Source of the DNA: Bolinopsis microptera
Taxonomy: Eukaryota > Ctenophora > Tentaculata > Lobata > Bolinopsidae
NCBI RefSeq assembly: GCF_026151205.1
Contig: NC_087073.1
Span: forward strand, 8,411,411-8,475,410
DNA: 64,000 bases
Direction of reading: 5' to 3'
Below, one piece after another: positions 48,888 to 61,524 of the stretch. Every line of letters begins with the position of its first letter. Position 1 is the first letter of the stretch. The translations under genes and the position numbers were made by a program. The notes beneath the pieces were generated by a model. It had not been told where the DNA came from and did not search any database. It saw only the letters and a list, made by a program, of their open reading frames with translations.

Positions 48888-49203
48888 CTTGTATTCAGTG
48901 GCGAAAAGTACCTGTGTTCCCCCCCCCCCCCCCTTCCCGGCCCTTAAATGTTGTTGCCGCCCATCTAAAATTTTTCTAATGTTCTAAAAAAGGTCATGCC
49001 TTCTTTTTTGCCGCTCCGTACAGCTTTTTCCCGCCCCCATTGGATCATGTTGTGTATTGTACCCACAAATATTTTTTCCGCGTCGAGCGAACGGTCAAGT
49101 AGACGGGATAATACACTAATCGGACGTATTTTATTTTAAAAAAGACCTAAAATTCGGGAAAGCCCCCCCCCCCCCCCCACGTCGTTAAGCCACTGCTTGT
49201 TTT
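48888..49203. mobile_element. hAT-type MITE, 300 bp, with internal poly-C tracts
   Basis: The body is 48896-49195, with CAGTGGCGAAA at the left end and an inverted CAGTGGCTTAA at the right. Flanks are CTTGTATT (48888-48895) and CTTGTTTT (49196-49203), a 7/8 match. CAGTGGCG ends with 8-bp duplications are typical of hAT. Near each end lies a run of about 15 Cs (48920 and 49164). Confidence 0.85.
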
Positions 49204-49218
49204 TGTTGTTGTAAGTAG

Positions 49219-49456
49219 TGTTGCTCGTAGTAACCTGTGTTGCTAGTGGTTACCTGTGTTTCTAATGGTAACCTGTGTTGCTAGTGGTTACCTGTGTTGC
49301 CAGTGGTTACCTGTGTTGCTAGTGGTTACCTGTGTTGCTAGTGGTTACCTGTGTTGCTAGTGGTTACCTGTGTTGCTAGTGGTTACCTGTGTTGCTAGTG
49401 GTAACATTTGTTGCTAGTGGTAACATTTGTTGCTAGTGGTAACATTTGTTGCTAGT
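49219..49456. repeat. 19-bp minisatellite
   Basis: About 12 copies of GTTGCTAGTGGTTACCTGT. The last three shift to a GGTAACATTT variant. It starts about 20 bp from the MITE ending at 49195. No coding. Confidence 0.92.
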
Positions 49457-50187
49457 TGTGACGAATGACGTAATGCTCATGCTCGATCTGTTTGAAAGAA
49501 CTTTGTTGTATTCCATTTTACTGTATAGAATGTCTATATAATGGAGATAATTACGGTTGGTTCCGTTCTATGATTGCTATTTTTCTGTTATATCACGGGA
49601 ATATCTACATATTTTCCGTATATTCTTTTGCTTTTATTGTAAGTATCACAAAGTCTTTTTATATAAATCTTTTGAAGTCTCTTTGCGCAAACTTTTAATT
49701 ATCTTTTTATCCCATTCTTCGTTGCTCGGTCTTCCTGGTTGAAAGTCTTTTTACTTTATCAAGCTGTTATAATTGATATAATATAAACTTTGCATGGAAG
49801 AGATATCGTCAATTAAGGACCACGCACACCCGTATTCCGTGCAGAGCGGATATGTATCTATAAATATCTGGGTATCAGAATTGGCATCGAGACTAAACTT
49901 TACAATAAATTACTTTTTTACTCATACTGGTTAAAGTTAAGAACAAAAGAAAAGACAACGTAGCGGAACTTTACATAGTACTGATGAACAATGGACGTAA
50001 TTGTGTTGGACTACCACGGCATTGGCAGGACATTTTACTGTTGTGTACACTGTACAACTGCTGCCCTTTTTTCCACCTACACCTTGACTTTAGCGGCACA
50101 AATATCCTAATTGCGTACGTTTTACAAAACATTTTGTACCCATTTTTCACCTGATGACACACCATCCCGCTCGTTTCAGTATAAGAA
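49457..50187. other. Upstream region of iGluR gene 2
   Basis: AT-rich, with no recognisable exon. The promoter and 5' UTR of the receptor starting at 50188 should be here. Confidence 0.4.
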
Positions 50188-53100
50188 ATGATAAATAATG
50201 GTTTAGAAAGGAGACGCAATATCGCACTTACAGTTGTTATCCTCTTCTTCCTCTACACACCTACTTCCTCCTTCCCCCAGACCCTTAATATAGGTCAGTA
50301 CACATCTCACAGTGTCAGCCTTGTATCATTTGATGTGAGTTTGTCATGTTTTATAGCTCAGTACGTTTTGGTTAAGTTGGTTAAGTGTTGGTTAATGTGT
50401 CATTACGTTTTAATGTGGAGTAAATGTAATGATCGATGAAGATCCCATTAAAACGTCGTCGTACGACACGTGTCAATCGTCCATTATGTAAGCTGCTAAA
50501 AGATAAAACACTACTACTACTATTACTACTAACACTACTACTGCTACTAGGTCGGAACCAAGTCCGAACTACACCAGATAAAAAATAGATTGTTTGCTGT
50601 GCTCTATCAGTCTATCATGCACATGTTCCCACAAGACTAAATCACTGGCCAGCGAATATTCTATGTGGCTAACAAATAATCACCAAATCCTTTAACTTAT
50701 AGCAACTTTTCCAGTCTTATTCATGATGGAGTTAAACTGAACAGATTTCCTCTATAACCCCAAAACACTATGATTTCCTTTATTCCCATGTAATGGCTAT
50801 AATCATATACAGATCAAATAAGAACAAATAATGATGTGGCCATCTTAATTCTACACCCATAACGGATTAAAATAAATTACAACTACTTTAAACCGTTTTA
50901 ACAAAAGAACCCTCGAGATTTTTAACACTTCTCCAACCTTTCTCTCAGGACTCCTAACATACACAGAACTAAAAGACGAAATAGAAGCGTTCAGATATGC
51001 TATAGATGTTATCAACGAGAATATCACCCTGCTCTCCCAGACTAAACTTACGCCCATTATCGTGGACATGGGCTCCATAGAGGACTCACCTAGTAACATC
51101 ATCAGAAATGGTGAGATCAACTTGCTAACACTGGATCTGCATGTATTGCATGTTCTTTCGTGATCTTTGTTTGCTTAATTACATGCTCAGAAATATGAAT
51201 CAATATCCAACAATTATGATGAGTGTTGGGTGACGTTTGGTATAAAATTGATAAACTAATAATGGTGGTTTCAGCCGCAGTCACCTTAAAATAAACTAGT
51301 GTAGAATCTTACGATTGATGGTTGTCATGTAGACATGAAAGATGGGTAGCCTCGACTCTCGAGATACCTCGTTTTCATGTATACTTGAATAGTATACTTG
51401 AATAGTGACAACCATCTTACAATCCCACACTAATAAATGTCCATGTAACATGGACCCGACGGCCGACAGTGAGGTATGACGTACCCTGAGCGTGTTAATA
51501 ACCTCTCCTCTTACTCAGTGCTGGACCTGGTTAACAAAGAAGTTTCAGCTGTAGTGGGCCCCTTCAGATCCTCTCACGCTCAGATAGCTTCATACATCAT
51601 GAGTGAACTGGAGATACCCATGATAACTCCTACATCAACAGGTTGGTGATAGAATATTCATTATTTCCATTTCCCCTCCCTCCACCAGTCGCCCTACACT
51701 GAGGTTTTATACCCAACAAACTCAATAGAAGTGCATTATGCCAACTATTCTGTGAATTATAAGATATGTTTCATCTTTACTGTCCGGAAATTATTATAAT
51801 TCGCACTAATCACCAGATCAAACTGTTGATTGCACGCCTGTGTGTGTAATTATTGCTGCTGATTGTATTTACATCTAGCTAACCGCTACATAATCAGTTA
51901 ATTACCAATTAAATCTGGACACATCATCATTTCATCAGTGATTAGATGGGAGGTGGGCACGGCCGGCACAAAATACCAGATTTTGAAATATTAATCATAG
52001 AATAATAAACAGGTTTTAACTAAAGTAACTACTTTCTGAGCCCTTGGTTAGGTGTTGATCAATCTTTCCGTTCTGGTTACACCAACTATCATGTGGAACT
52101 AGTGTGTGGTGACATTGTGTCGACTAAGAGGACTGTTATCCTGTCATGAGTCAGGGAAATACCTGCACCGAGTGGCCGTTATACTTACACGCGGTTAAAC
52201 GCAACTGTAGGCCTCACGGAATGTGGGCGATGGAATGAAATCAGTGAGGAGAGAAATATTGAACGGAAACATGAGAACAGATAATGACGTGTTTCTTCAA
52301 TGGAAGTTTAACTTCCGATTGCAAGCGGAGGAGTAATTCCGCTAATTTCGATGTTTGTACAGCTGTTACCCAATCAGTACCGTAAACCGATGACGGTATG
52401 GGTAATGGTCGCCGAAAAGATGCTAAGTTTGATGATATAACCCAAGCTTAGAGCTGAAATTATCTTATGATAGATTAAAGATTCAAAATGTGCAAACCGC
52501 AAAACCACGATAAACCAACTATTTCCTTTTGGATTACTTTCCAAAATCTGCCATTAAAACAACCTATCCCTCAGATCCGTTCCTTAGGAATCCTCTGTGG
52601 TCGGACTTCCTGTTACACATGCAGCCTTTGGACGAGCACCAGAGTTTGGCTCTACTTGACCTGGCTAAAGACATGGGTTGGAACAGTGTGGCGCTGATAA
52701 GCAGCATGGACAGTTACGGTGAGTGTGGGCAGCTAAGTTTGCATGTTGTTGCTGCGACAATAAATCTCCTGTTAGGGGATAGGTTGTTCAAACCGTTTCG
52801 AAGAGGTAAAGGGTTTCTCATCTAAATGATTGCACCTTGGCACACAATGTATTCAGGAGAATTAGGGTTGCAGAAAGCTACAGGGCTTATTAAAAGTCTA
52901 AATTTTAATTTTTGAAGTTGTTACCTAATCAGGTAGGGTATTGAATAATTTCCCTTGCAAATATCTAAAATTATAAATATCTCCCCTTCTCTTTTGGGTA
53001 CGGCAGAGTATGTGAACGAGCATTGAAATATAAGAAAAAAGAACACATTTCTGAAAATATTTTGACAGGTATAAACGGATTGTCGACATTTCAAAAGTAT

Positions 53101-56100
53101 TCCAACGAGCGGAAGATAAAGATAGTGGCTAACGAGATGATTCCTCTTACTAATGACATTGAGAATATTGATGTCAGGTAAGGAAACACTTTAACTTAAT
53201 TTTATTAACTAATGAATAGTTTTGTTAGCATAATATTATTCAATTGATCGGGTACAGTCAGCTAATTGGTCAAGATATTTTGGCTATGAGCCAAAGTTAG
53301 TGATCGTTTCCGTAAGCATCTATAGAAATATATACAGTAGTCCAGCAGCTCCGAATTTCTCTAACTATCTACTCATAAATCGTTTTAAAATTCTGCTACG
53401 GGAGTAGTATTTTTAACCCTATTACTGTTTTAAATATTTACGAAAGCATAAGATTACTATAAACGTCAACAGACCATCTGAAGCATTTTTAAACAACAAT
53501 CATGTTCGAATTTGTGATTATCACGTTGTTGCGACAAAGGAAAAACCTACTCTTTAAAGGAAAGGTAATAGTCAAAGAGAAAGTTTTCCCTTTGTCGCAA
53601 CAATATGATAATCGCAAATTCGAACTCTAATCAACGTTAATGCGATTCATTGATAAGTTTCCTATCCAGGAATCATAGTAATTATACTTTAAGTATTTGT
53701 ACGTGTTACAAGTTTCAAGATTGATTTAAAACATACTTAGTTTACTAACTAACTAGTGGACTCCCTATCTGACCAAGCTATAATTTCAGTAACCAAATGT
53801 TGAATCTGAAGCGAAGTGAGGCGCGTATCTTTATAATGAACGTGCACAGTGGGTACGCTAAGGTAGTTCTCCGTACGGCTGCAGCTATAGGGTTAGTCGG
53901 GCCGGACTACGGGTGGGTGGTTACTGATGGGACTATAAAAGATGCGGTGAGTTATTAAAATAATGATGACATTGAGAGTAAAAATAAATGAATTTGACAA
54001 TAAATGAGGTACAGATAGAACTAATGAAGGAATCATCCACACGAAAGCAGCTCGCATCATAGCTCTGATTTAAGGCGAGCTTAATGATTTCACCATTTTT
54101 AATCACTTAATTAATTGATTGATTATTTAATAATTCTAATACCTCTTAGAAAATGTTAGTTTGTTAGTTTACAATACGACATTACAGGCGAACCTACTGA
54201 ACGGGACTACAAACACGTTTGACGGCTTCACTCAGGGGATGATCGGGTTTATGTCGAGCATGTCAGCCAGCAGTAAACGTGACGAGTTTCTCGCTAACTG
54301 GCACACTGATTCCACGGGAGGTGAGGGACATACATCACGTGTATACATCACGTGTATACATCACGTGTATACATCACGTGTATACATCACATGTATACAT
54401 CACGTGTATACATCACGTGTATACATCACGTGTATACATCACGTGTATACATCACGTGTATACATCACGTGTGTACATCACGTGTGTACATCACGTGTGT
54501 ACATCACGTGTATACATCACGTGTATACATCTTGTGTATACATCACGTGTATACATCACGTGTATACATCACGTGTATACATCACGTGTATACATCACGT
54601 GTGTACATCACGTGTGTACATCACGTGTATACATCACGTGTATACATCACGTGTATACATCACGTGTATACATCACGTGTATACATCACGTGTATACATC
54701 ACGTGTATACATCACGTGTATACATCACGTGTATACATCACGTGTATACATCACGTGTATACATCACGTGTATACATCACGTGTATACATCACGTGTATA
54801 CATCACGTGTATACATCACGTGTATACATCACGTGTATACATCACGTGTATACATCACGTGTATACAATATACATCACGTGTATACATTACGTGTATACA
54901 TCACGTGTATACATCACGTGTATAATACATCACGTGTAAACATCACGTGTATAACTATAATATACTTGAATTCTAGTAGTCAGTACAGATTATAAGTCTA
55001 AGGTGGCTGACATCTGGAATATTTCGTGTCAGAACTCATTAGTCATTGTTAATAAGTTGTTAAACGACTCGTTAACAATTGCCTTGTCATTGTTCAATGT
55101 CCACCTTTTAATTATATAACCACGAGTGCCCAGCAGTGCTGAAAAGAGGAGACAGCAGTTTTGATTAATTACACAGTTCATAAAAAGATAAAATAGTGAT
55201 AATAACTTACAACTTACCACAAGATCTGCACACGAGGGATGGAATAACATTTTCGAAAATTTGCATTTTAAGATAATTTGAAAGATATTTTAATGCCATA
55301 GATTGATTCTTTTGTGACAAACTCTGTTTCATCACATTAAATATGCTCGGTAAAAATAAAGGATTGTAGTGCCCGATCAACATTCTAGTATTAGAATAAT
55401 CTTCCGATTATTCTAATACTAGAATGTTGCGTCGAATGGTTGTTTAATAACGAGTTCTATTTAATTGAAAGAGTTGAAAACATTATGGAAATTTTGCACT
55501 CAGAGAAGGATGTAGTTGATCGCCCTGATCAAGAAAAAAAGAAATCAAGTATGTCGTTTGTGACCAACAACTAGCAATTAATGTATGCAACTGCGCAATG
55601 AAAAGCAGTTGCATTTCTAGTTTTTCATAAACGTTGCAAATGCAAGATCGATTTTGAAAGTTGTGGATCACAGTTAAAGGGTGTCTCCGACTGGTTTATT
55701 GTTTTAATGTGTGTGTGCTATGAACTGTGCTACATGTTTTTGTAAGGCTTGGCCGATCTGTTTTGATTGTTCAGCTCCGCTGTGGGAACAGAGATAATTC
55801 TTCAATGTTACCCTGGATGTGTAATATGAAGTTATCATGAAGTTACCATGAAGTTACTATGAAGTTACTATGAAGTTACCATGAAGTTACCATGAAGTTA
55901 CCATGAAGTTACCATGAAGTTACTATGGAGTTACCATGAAGTTACCATGAAGTTACCATGATGTTACCATGAAGTCTCACAATACTAATCGTTTCATTGT
56001 GTTAAGTATGCTAGCCCAGGTCGATGTGCTTCAATCATAGTATTCCATGTGTTTTAGCGTCTTATTTCGGATTTCAATAACACTTTATCCTCTGTTGTGT

Positions 56101-58670
56101 ACAATATATAATTAATTATCTACAATTAACCAATTATCTACAATTAACCAATTAAATAACAATGATTAACACAGTGTTTCTCAGTTGAAAGTAACGGATC
56201 CTGGGCTATATCTAAGTGGGGTACGGAGACCAAAAGTTTGCAGCTTCAGGTGAGGCATACTGATCCCATAATAGTCACATACTGACCACATAATAGTCAC
56301 ATACTGACCACATAATAGTCACATAATGACCACATAATAGTCACATACTAACCAAATAATAGTCACATAATGACCCCATAATAGTCACATACTAACCAAA
56401 TAATGGTCACATAATGACCCCATAATAGTCACATACTGATCACATACTGATAACATAATAGTCACATACTGATTACATACTGATCACATAATAGTCACAT
56501 ACTGATCACATAAAAGTCACATAGTAGTCACATACTGATCACATAATAGTCACATACCACAGTAAAATAGGATATCTATAATTTACAGATAATCACATAC
56601 CAAGAAATCATTGAATAATCACACACCGAGAGGGCAGTGAGTCTATAGTATATATAGTAGTTGCTGTAGTTGCTGTAGTTGTACATACATACCCCAAAAT
56701 ATAAATTGTAAACGTCATGTGGTATGTAATAATATGTAGTGTGTTACAGTGTAACGTACACTACACTACACACGGTGTGTAGAATGCACTAGTCTAGACT
56801 TATGATATAAAACATTGACGTAAACGCTTTATCGGCTGTCACACAATGGTCAAGTAATATTATTACCCACTATACGGTACAAACAACAAATCTGAAATCA
56901 ACCAAATCATTAATCAATAAACGTGAATCATGTCGCATTATGTTTTTTCATGTTATTAATCTGTAAACCTAATTATTGGGGTCATAACCATAACATGATA
57001 ATCACTTACAGATAATTAACTGGTCACTAAATGGTCACTAAATGGTTACTGACTAGTCACTAACTGGTCACTAACTCACAGAGTCGAGCCAGTCTGACGT
57101 ACGACAGTGTGTGGGTGATAGCACACGCTCTGGACCATGTAATCTACCAGAGTAACCTTAAAGTGCTCCCTCCTGATGTGGATTACTGGTCCACTCCTGT
57201 CAGGAGCTTCAAGAACGGGACTATGATTAAAAACAGCATGCTGAAGGTTGGTGGTATTGTGCCAAGTGTTTTTTGTTTACTTTTCTGCAGGAAAATGAAA
57301 ATTACGACGTAAATTGAATCATCAAGTTATCATGGAGCTCCGAGCCATCCAGAATGTTTAAATACAGATTGTTTCAGCTGCAAAAGTTCGAGGGGCTAAC
57401 GGGGGAGATACAATTTGATCCTCAAGGTGGTCCTGTGAAGAAAATGTACGATCTGGTAAACTTCAGAAGCAAGGACGTTGTTAAGGTACTATTTGTTGAA
57501 AACAGATTGTTGACTAAAATATGAATGAGCGCGAGCAACCAGCTTTAATGTATCAAACTTAGACCTTTTGAAAGGAATGTCCCCAGTTTGGCACTGCTAT
57601 TTCTCGAAACTACTGAACACTGAACAACCTGCTAGGTCGGAGGGTGGACGAAAGAAACTGGGCTCGTGATGATAGCAAACGAGACGATAGTTTGGAACGG
57701 TCAGTCAGAGGAGATCCCAACGAGCGCAGTGAGAAGTCTGAAAGGAACACGACTCAGACTTGGTATCACTCAGGTGGGGAGAGGAGCTGTGGAGATGAGA
57801 AACAAAAAACTGCATTTTTGTACTTCTGAGTTAAAATGCTATGATTGTGGCCAACGAAATACTAATTTGAATAAAAATAACGATGCATTCTTAACGACTT
57901 GATCACATTTTAGGAGCCGCCGTTCATCATGATCGATATGAACTGCACTGCGAAAGATCCCAAGAACAAAGATTGTTACTCAGGACTGTGCATAGGTACA
58001 GCTAGTACTAGACTAGTCTATTACTAATCTATAACTCCTTTTAAACTAAGATGGTTCTCCACTTTTGACATGCTCCAGCTTATATAACACTTACTCCAGC
58101 AATACATTTCTACATAACTCTAATAATAGTTCTCGCTTAATTTTTTAATCTCAATTTTGTTATTTTGATTAACGACTTCAAGTATGAAATATCACAGAAT
58201 TGGTGGAACTGCTGGCTTCTATCTTGGAATTTGATTATGATTATGTGTTGTCGGAGGACAACAAGTTTGGTTCCCCTGAAGCTAATGGGACATGGAACGG
58301 TCTGATCAAGATGCTGCTTGAAGGGGTATGTGGACACTGGAGCAGGAGTGCATGCTCAGTCTTGCAAATAATTATTATATTTCAATCATTAGTTTAAGTT
58401 AACTTCTTCAATTGTTCCCATATCGCGAAATATTTCAGAGAATTGAATACAACTCCTAAGTTTACTCTAATTGATAAAAATTGATTTTAACATTGATATT
58501 TTTCAGAAAATCGACGTTGGTGCAGTGAATTTTGCGATGAACAAAGCCAGAGAAAGTGCTATTGACTTCACCATGCCATTCATCAATACTGGGCTTGTGA
58601 TGACGACCAAGATAAAGGAATCAAAAAGTGACCCTTTCTTCTGGACCAAACCTTTTGACATCGATTTGTG
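50188..58670 (+). CDS. Ionotropic glutamate receptor 2, first 14 exons (signal peptide to start of M1)
   Basis: Exons: 50188-50293, 50949-51110, 51519-51641, 52575-52718, 53069-53177, 53790-53946, 54188-54320, 56185-56249, 57082-57246, 57378-57485, 57636-57773, 57914-57995, 58198-58325, 58507-58670. The frame is open across all of them (1,784 nt, 594 codons plus 2 bases). Signal peptide 'IALTVVILFFLYT'; amino-terminal domain with 'VVGPFRSSHAQIASYIMSEL', 'WNSVALISSMDSYG', 'IFIMNVHSGYAKVVL' and 'LTYDSVWVIAHAL'; S1 with 'WNGLIKMLLEGKIDVGAVNF' and 'NKARESAIDFTMPF', including the carboxylate-binding Arg. The last exon ends phase 2 at 'FDIDLW', exactly where M1 begins in gene 1, with a good GTGAGT donor. 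No pore, S2 or M4 exon is found up to 64000, so the gene either continues past the window through an intron of over 5 kb or is truncated. Tandem, same-strand paralogue of the gene at 19756-33086. Confidence 0.9.
53504..53625. mobile_element. Foldback MITE, 122 bp
   Basis: Arms of 37 bp (53504-53540 and 53589-53625) match at about 34 of 37 positions, beginning GTTCGAATTTG and ending GCGACAAAGG, around a 48-bp centre. It is in intron 5 of iGluR gene 2. No clear target-site duplication. Confidence 0.8.
54330..54955. repeat. 13-bp satellite with CACGTG cores in intron 7 of iGluR 2
   Basis: About 48 copies of ACATCACGTGTAT, starting 10 bp after the exon 7 donor. Nearly every copy contains CACGTG; variants are GTGTGTAC, ATGTAT and CTTGTG. 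Since 13 is not a multiple of three, all three plus frames stay open and give spurious ORFs of 195-254 residues. Confidence 0.97.
55378..55429. repeat. Perfect 24-bp-arm hairpin
   Basis: 55378-55401 and 55406-55429 are exact reverse complements (starting CAACATTCTAGTATTAG) around a 4-base loop TTCC. It is in intron 7 of iGluR gene 2. No arm decay is visible, so it is recent or maintained. Confidence 0.92.
55826..55975. repeat. 11-bp tandem repeat (ATGAAGTTACC)
   Basis: About 13 copies with A/C and other single-base variants, in intron 7 of iGluR gene 2. Confidence 0.9.
56255..56560. repeat. Imperfect 11/22-bp tandem repeat in intron 8 of iGluR 2
   Basis: Alternating CATAATAGTCA and CATACTGATCA units over about 300 bp. 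A related GGTCACTAACT array of a few copies lies just before exon 9 at about 57020-57075. Confidence 0.88.
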
Positions 58671-59201
58671 GTGAGTCTTCAGTTTTTATGCTTTAGAGTT
58701 TAGACCCAGAATTCAGAGAAAATACCGCGTAGAGATACTCTACAGAAAGTGGGTTTTAAAAGTAAGTAATAGTTTAATGAAAGATTTGTTGCAGAACACC
58801 ATCTCGTGAACTTATAATACAGACCGAAAAGTTAAATAGTGATATCCTAAGTTTTGCTGTTTTGGATGTTAAGCAAGGCAAAGCGGGTTTAATTTTATAA
58901 TAAATTTTGGAGAGTTAATATTACGATGACCATGACCACGAATTCTACACGATCGCAGTTTTTAATGTACGACGGCAAAAGAAAAAGACAAGAATTGCTT
59001 TTATTGTCAAAACTAGCTACTGTACATCAATTCAACATAATCAATTTTAACCGATTTTATTTCGCAAGAACGGGACTGAAAAATTTTTTATATATAAAAA
59101 CTTCACTAAAAAAACAAAATGAGATCATTATATATATATGTATATATTCTAAAACCTGCTATGAAATAAGTATATGAAGTGGAAGAAAATCAGTTTTTTA
59201 T

Positions 59202-60515
59202 CTAAGCTTTTGGAACGAAGTCCTCTATGCACTCAGCCTCAAGACAGGACATTTCCAAGGAGGAAGGGTTTCTGTCCCTAGTTTCGGGAGCCACAGGGAG
59301 GTACGCATCACCCTTAACATAGCATCTGTTAATATTGGGAATGAAGACTATAGCCCTGCACAGTTCCAGTCCTTCACATTTGGTCACACAGGCCTGGAAG
59401 TTAGCGAGACTGTTATAGTAGCCTGGTGACAGCTGAGCCCCGGGAAGGACCTTGTTGAAGTACCTGCAAGAGTTGACGGTCGGCTTTGTGCAAATCTTTG
59501 GTGGTTCAGTAGGTGCTGCAGTTACCACTTTAGGTGGCTCAGTTACCACTTTAGCTGGCTCAGTTACTTCTTTAGGTGGCTCAGTTACCACTTTAGGTGG
59601 CTCAGTTACCACTTGAGGTGGCTCAGTTACTTCTTTAGGTGGCTCAGTCACCACTTTAGGTGGCTCAGTTACTTCTTTAGGTGGCTCAGTTACCACTTTA
59701 GGTGGCTCAGTTACCACTTTGGGTGGCTCAGTTACTTCTTTAGGTGGCTCAGTTACTTCTTTAGGTGGCTCAGTTACTACTTTAGGTGGCTCAGTTACCA
59801 CTTTGGGTGGCTCAGTTACTTCTTTAGGTGCCTCACAAAGAGGAGGGCAACTGCTGACATCTTTCTCGAGTTTAGCACACTTCTTTGCGGTCCGTTTATC
59901 CATTGTCTTTGCCTCGATGGTGCATCCTTCAAGCATTGCCTCAGACAGATCAGTTGGAACGTAACCTTCCTCCAAACACTTCTTTATAAAAGAAGATGAG
60001 GGCTTTTTACAAGCATCTTGCTCATCAGGTTTATTCAAACAAAGAGGAGGGCAACTGCTGACATCTTTCTCGAGTTGAGCACACTTCTTTGCGGCCCGTT
60101 TAGCCATTGTCTTTGCCTCGATGGTGCATCCTTCAAGCATTGCCTCAGACAGATCAGTTGGAACGTAACCTTCCTCCAAACACTTCTTTATAAAAGAAGA
60201 TGAGGGCTTTTTACAAGCATCTTGCTCATCAGGTTTATTCAAACAAAGAGGAGGGCAACTGCTGACATCTTTCTCGAGTTGAGCACACTTCTTTGCGGCC
60301 CGTTTAGCCATTGTCTTTGCCTCGATGGTGCATCCTTCAAGCATTGCCTCAGACAGATCAGTTGGAACGTAACCTTCCTCCAAACACTTCTTTATAAAAG
60401 AAGATGAGGGCTTTTTACAAGCATCTTGCTCTTTCTTTCCGCCAGCCTTCTCTTTCTTTCCGCAGGCTACTCCACCCAGCGCAATAATGAACAGCAGGAA
60501 TACTGTGGTTCTCAT
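59202..60515 (-). CDS. Secreted six-cysteine-module / Thr-Pro stalk / PAN-Apple-like protein A
   Basis: A single-exon gene of 437 residues. The N-terminal signal peptide is 'TTVFLLFIIALGGVACG'. Three 68-residue modules follow, each with six cysteines spaced C-x10-C-x17-C-x14-C-x9-C-x3-C. The first two are nearly identical at the DNA level (204-bp unit, 60030-60437); the third differs slightly. About 14 heptads of (V/E)VTEPPK then form a Thr/Pro-rich, probably O-glycosylated stalk. The C-terminal 95 residues resemble a PAN/Apple domain ('SPGYYNSLANFQACVTKCEG', 'CRAIVFIPNINRCYVK') and end 'CLEAECIEDFVPKA'. PAN domains bind protein or carbohydrate, so an extracellular, mucus, adhesive or matrix role is plausible but inferred. 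I do not recognise the six-Cys module. A possible minus-strand AATAAA lies near 59055. Confidence 0.88.
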   Translation of the reverse strand: MRTTVFLLFIIALGGVACGKKEKAGGKKEQDACKKPSSSFIKKCLEEGYVPTDLSEAMLEGCTIEAKTMAKRAAKKCAQLEKDVSSCPPLCLNKPDEQDACKKPSSSFIKKCLEEGYVPTDLSEAMLEGCTIEAKTMAKRAAKKCAQLEKDVSSCPPLCLNKPDEQDACKKPSSSFIKKCLEEGYVPTDLSEAMLEGCTIEAKTMDKRTAKKCAKLEKDVSSCPPLCEAPKEVTEPPKVVTEPPKVVTEPPKEVTEPPKEVTEPPKVVTEPPKVVTEPPKEVTEPPKVVTEPPKEVTEPPQVVTEPPKVVTEPPKEVTEPAKVVTEPPKVVTAAPTEPPKICTKPTVNSCRYFNKVLPGAQLSPGYYNSLANFQACVTKCEGLELCRAIVFIPNINRCYVKGDAYLPVAPETRDRNPSSLEMSCLEAECIEDFVPKA

Positions 60516-60914
60516 CTATTGGAGAATATTGGTTAGCAAATTATATGTTGTAATCAGTTTCAAAAAAAATTTCAACATATTTCATTAATGATCACACGCT
60601 TATATTTATTATTGGTAAATTGCAATTCAGAGTAAAAAATAACGATTAGCACGAATGGTATACAAAAATCAAGCCTTCACTCAACTGCAAGAGTGATGGT
60701 AACTAAGAAATGAAGTACCTAATGTTACAAATTTACGACTGACCAGATTCACAACAGACTTTTTATTTTATTGCTAGACAGAGAAATGCCGAAAATATAG
60801 AAATCCACCCGATTTGGTAATAAGACAAGAGTTGCTATTATTGTTCATGCTAGCTACTGTACATCAATTCAACAAGATTAATTTTGACGGATATTATTTC
60901 GCAAGAACGGTGAT
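60516..60914. other. Flank shared between the two PAN-protein genes
   Basis: 60827-60914 closely matches 58990-59076, the 3' flank of gene A (shared 'CTAGCTACTGTACATCAATT' and 'TTTCGCAAGAACGG'). This is therefore the outer part of the 3' flank of gene B, separated from it by the insertion at about 60915-62575. Confidence 0.7.
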
Positions 60915-61189
60915 AAAAGGCTCTTTTCTTTACAATTTGGTTCAGGAAGGTGACAAGTAAAGGGAAAGTACTTCAAATTGAATAAACGGTTAAGAATTGT
61001 AAATACAATGTCTCAATGTTCCTCAATATAATATCTCAATAATTCAAATATCATAGGTCTTTAACTGTAAACATTGACTGTAAACGTCTGCTGTATTCAA
61101 ACCAAAAAGTGTCCTGCCATCCATCAAGCCCACTCTTAAATATCCCCAGATAGTATAAACAATCTCCCACTCGTTCTAGCAATCTTTAA

Positions 61190-61510
61190 ACAATTCCCAA
61201 ACTATCCTCCTAGTAACCAAAACAGAGGTGTTAAAATGCACCCTCTGATAACCAAACCAGAGATGTTAAAATGAACTCTCTGCTCCCCAAACCTCTCTGC
61301 TCTAAACAATTCCTTAACTATCCTCTTTGTAACCAGAACAGAGGTGTTAAAATGCACCCTCTGATAACCAAAACAGAGATGTTAAAATCAACTCTCTGCT
61401 CCCCAAAACTCTCTGCTCTAAACAATTCCTAAACTATCCTCTTTGTAACCAAAACAGATGTGTTAAAATTCACCCTCTGATAACCAAAACAGAGATGTTA
61501 GACTGAACTC
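61190..61510. repeat. Degenerate ~115-bp tandem repeats
   Basis: Three copies near 61208, 61323 and 61438 share AACCAAAACAGAGGTGTTAA and 'CACCCTCTGATAACCAAAAC'. Related units recur at 62068-62135. Non-coding, within the inserted block between the PAN genes. Confidence 0.8.
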
Positions 61511-61524
61511 TCTGGGTTCCCGTA

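Noticed and set aside
54161-54995. Long open frames of 195-254 residues of repeated 'YITCIHHVYTSRV'
   Set aside because: They are the three frames of a 13-bp satellite in an intron of iGluR 2. The first also reads through real exon 7 at its start, but the repeat itself is not coding.
59613-60407. Plus-strand frames over the PAN gene ('RWLSYFF...' and 61-residue repeats)
   Set aside because: Antisense shadows of the repeated stalk and six-Cys modules. The minus strand has the signal peptide, cysteine spacing and PAN end.
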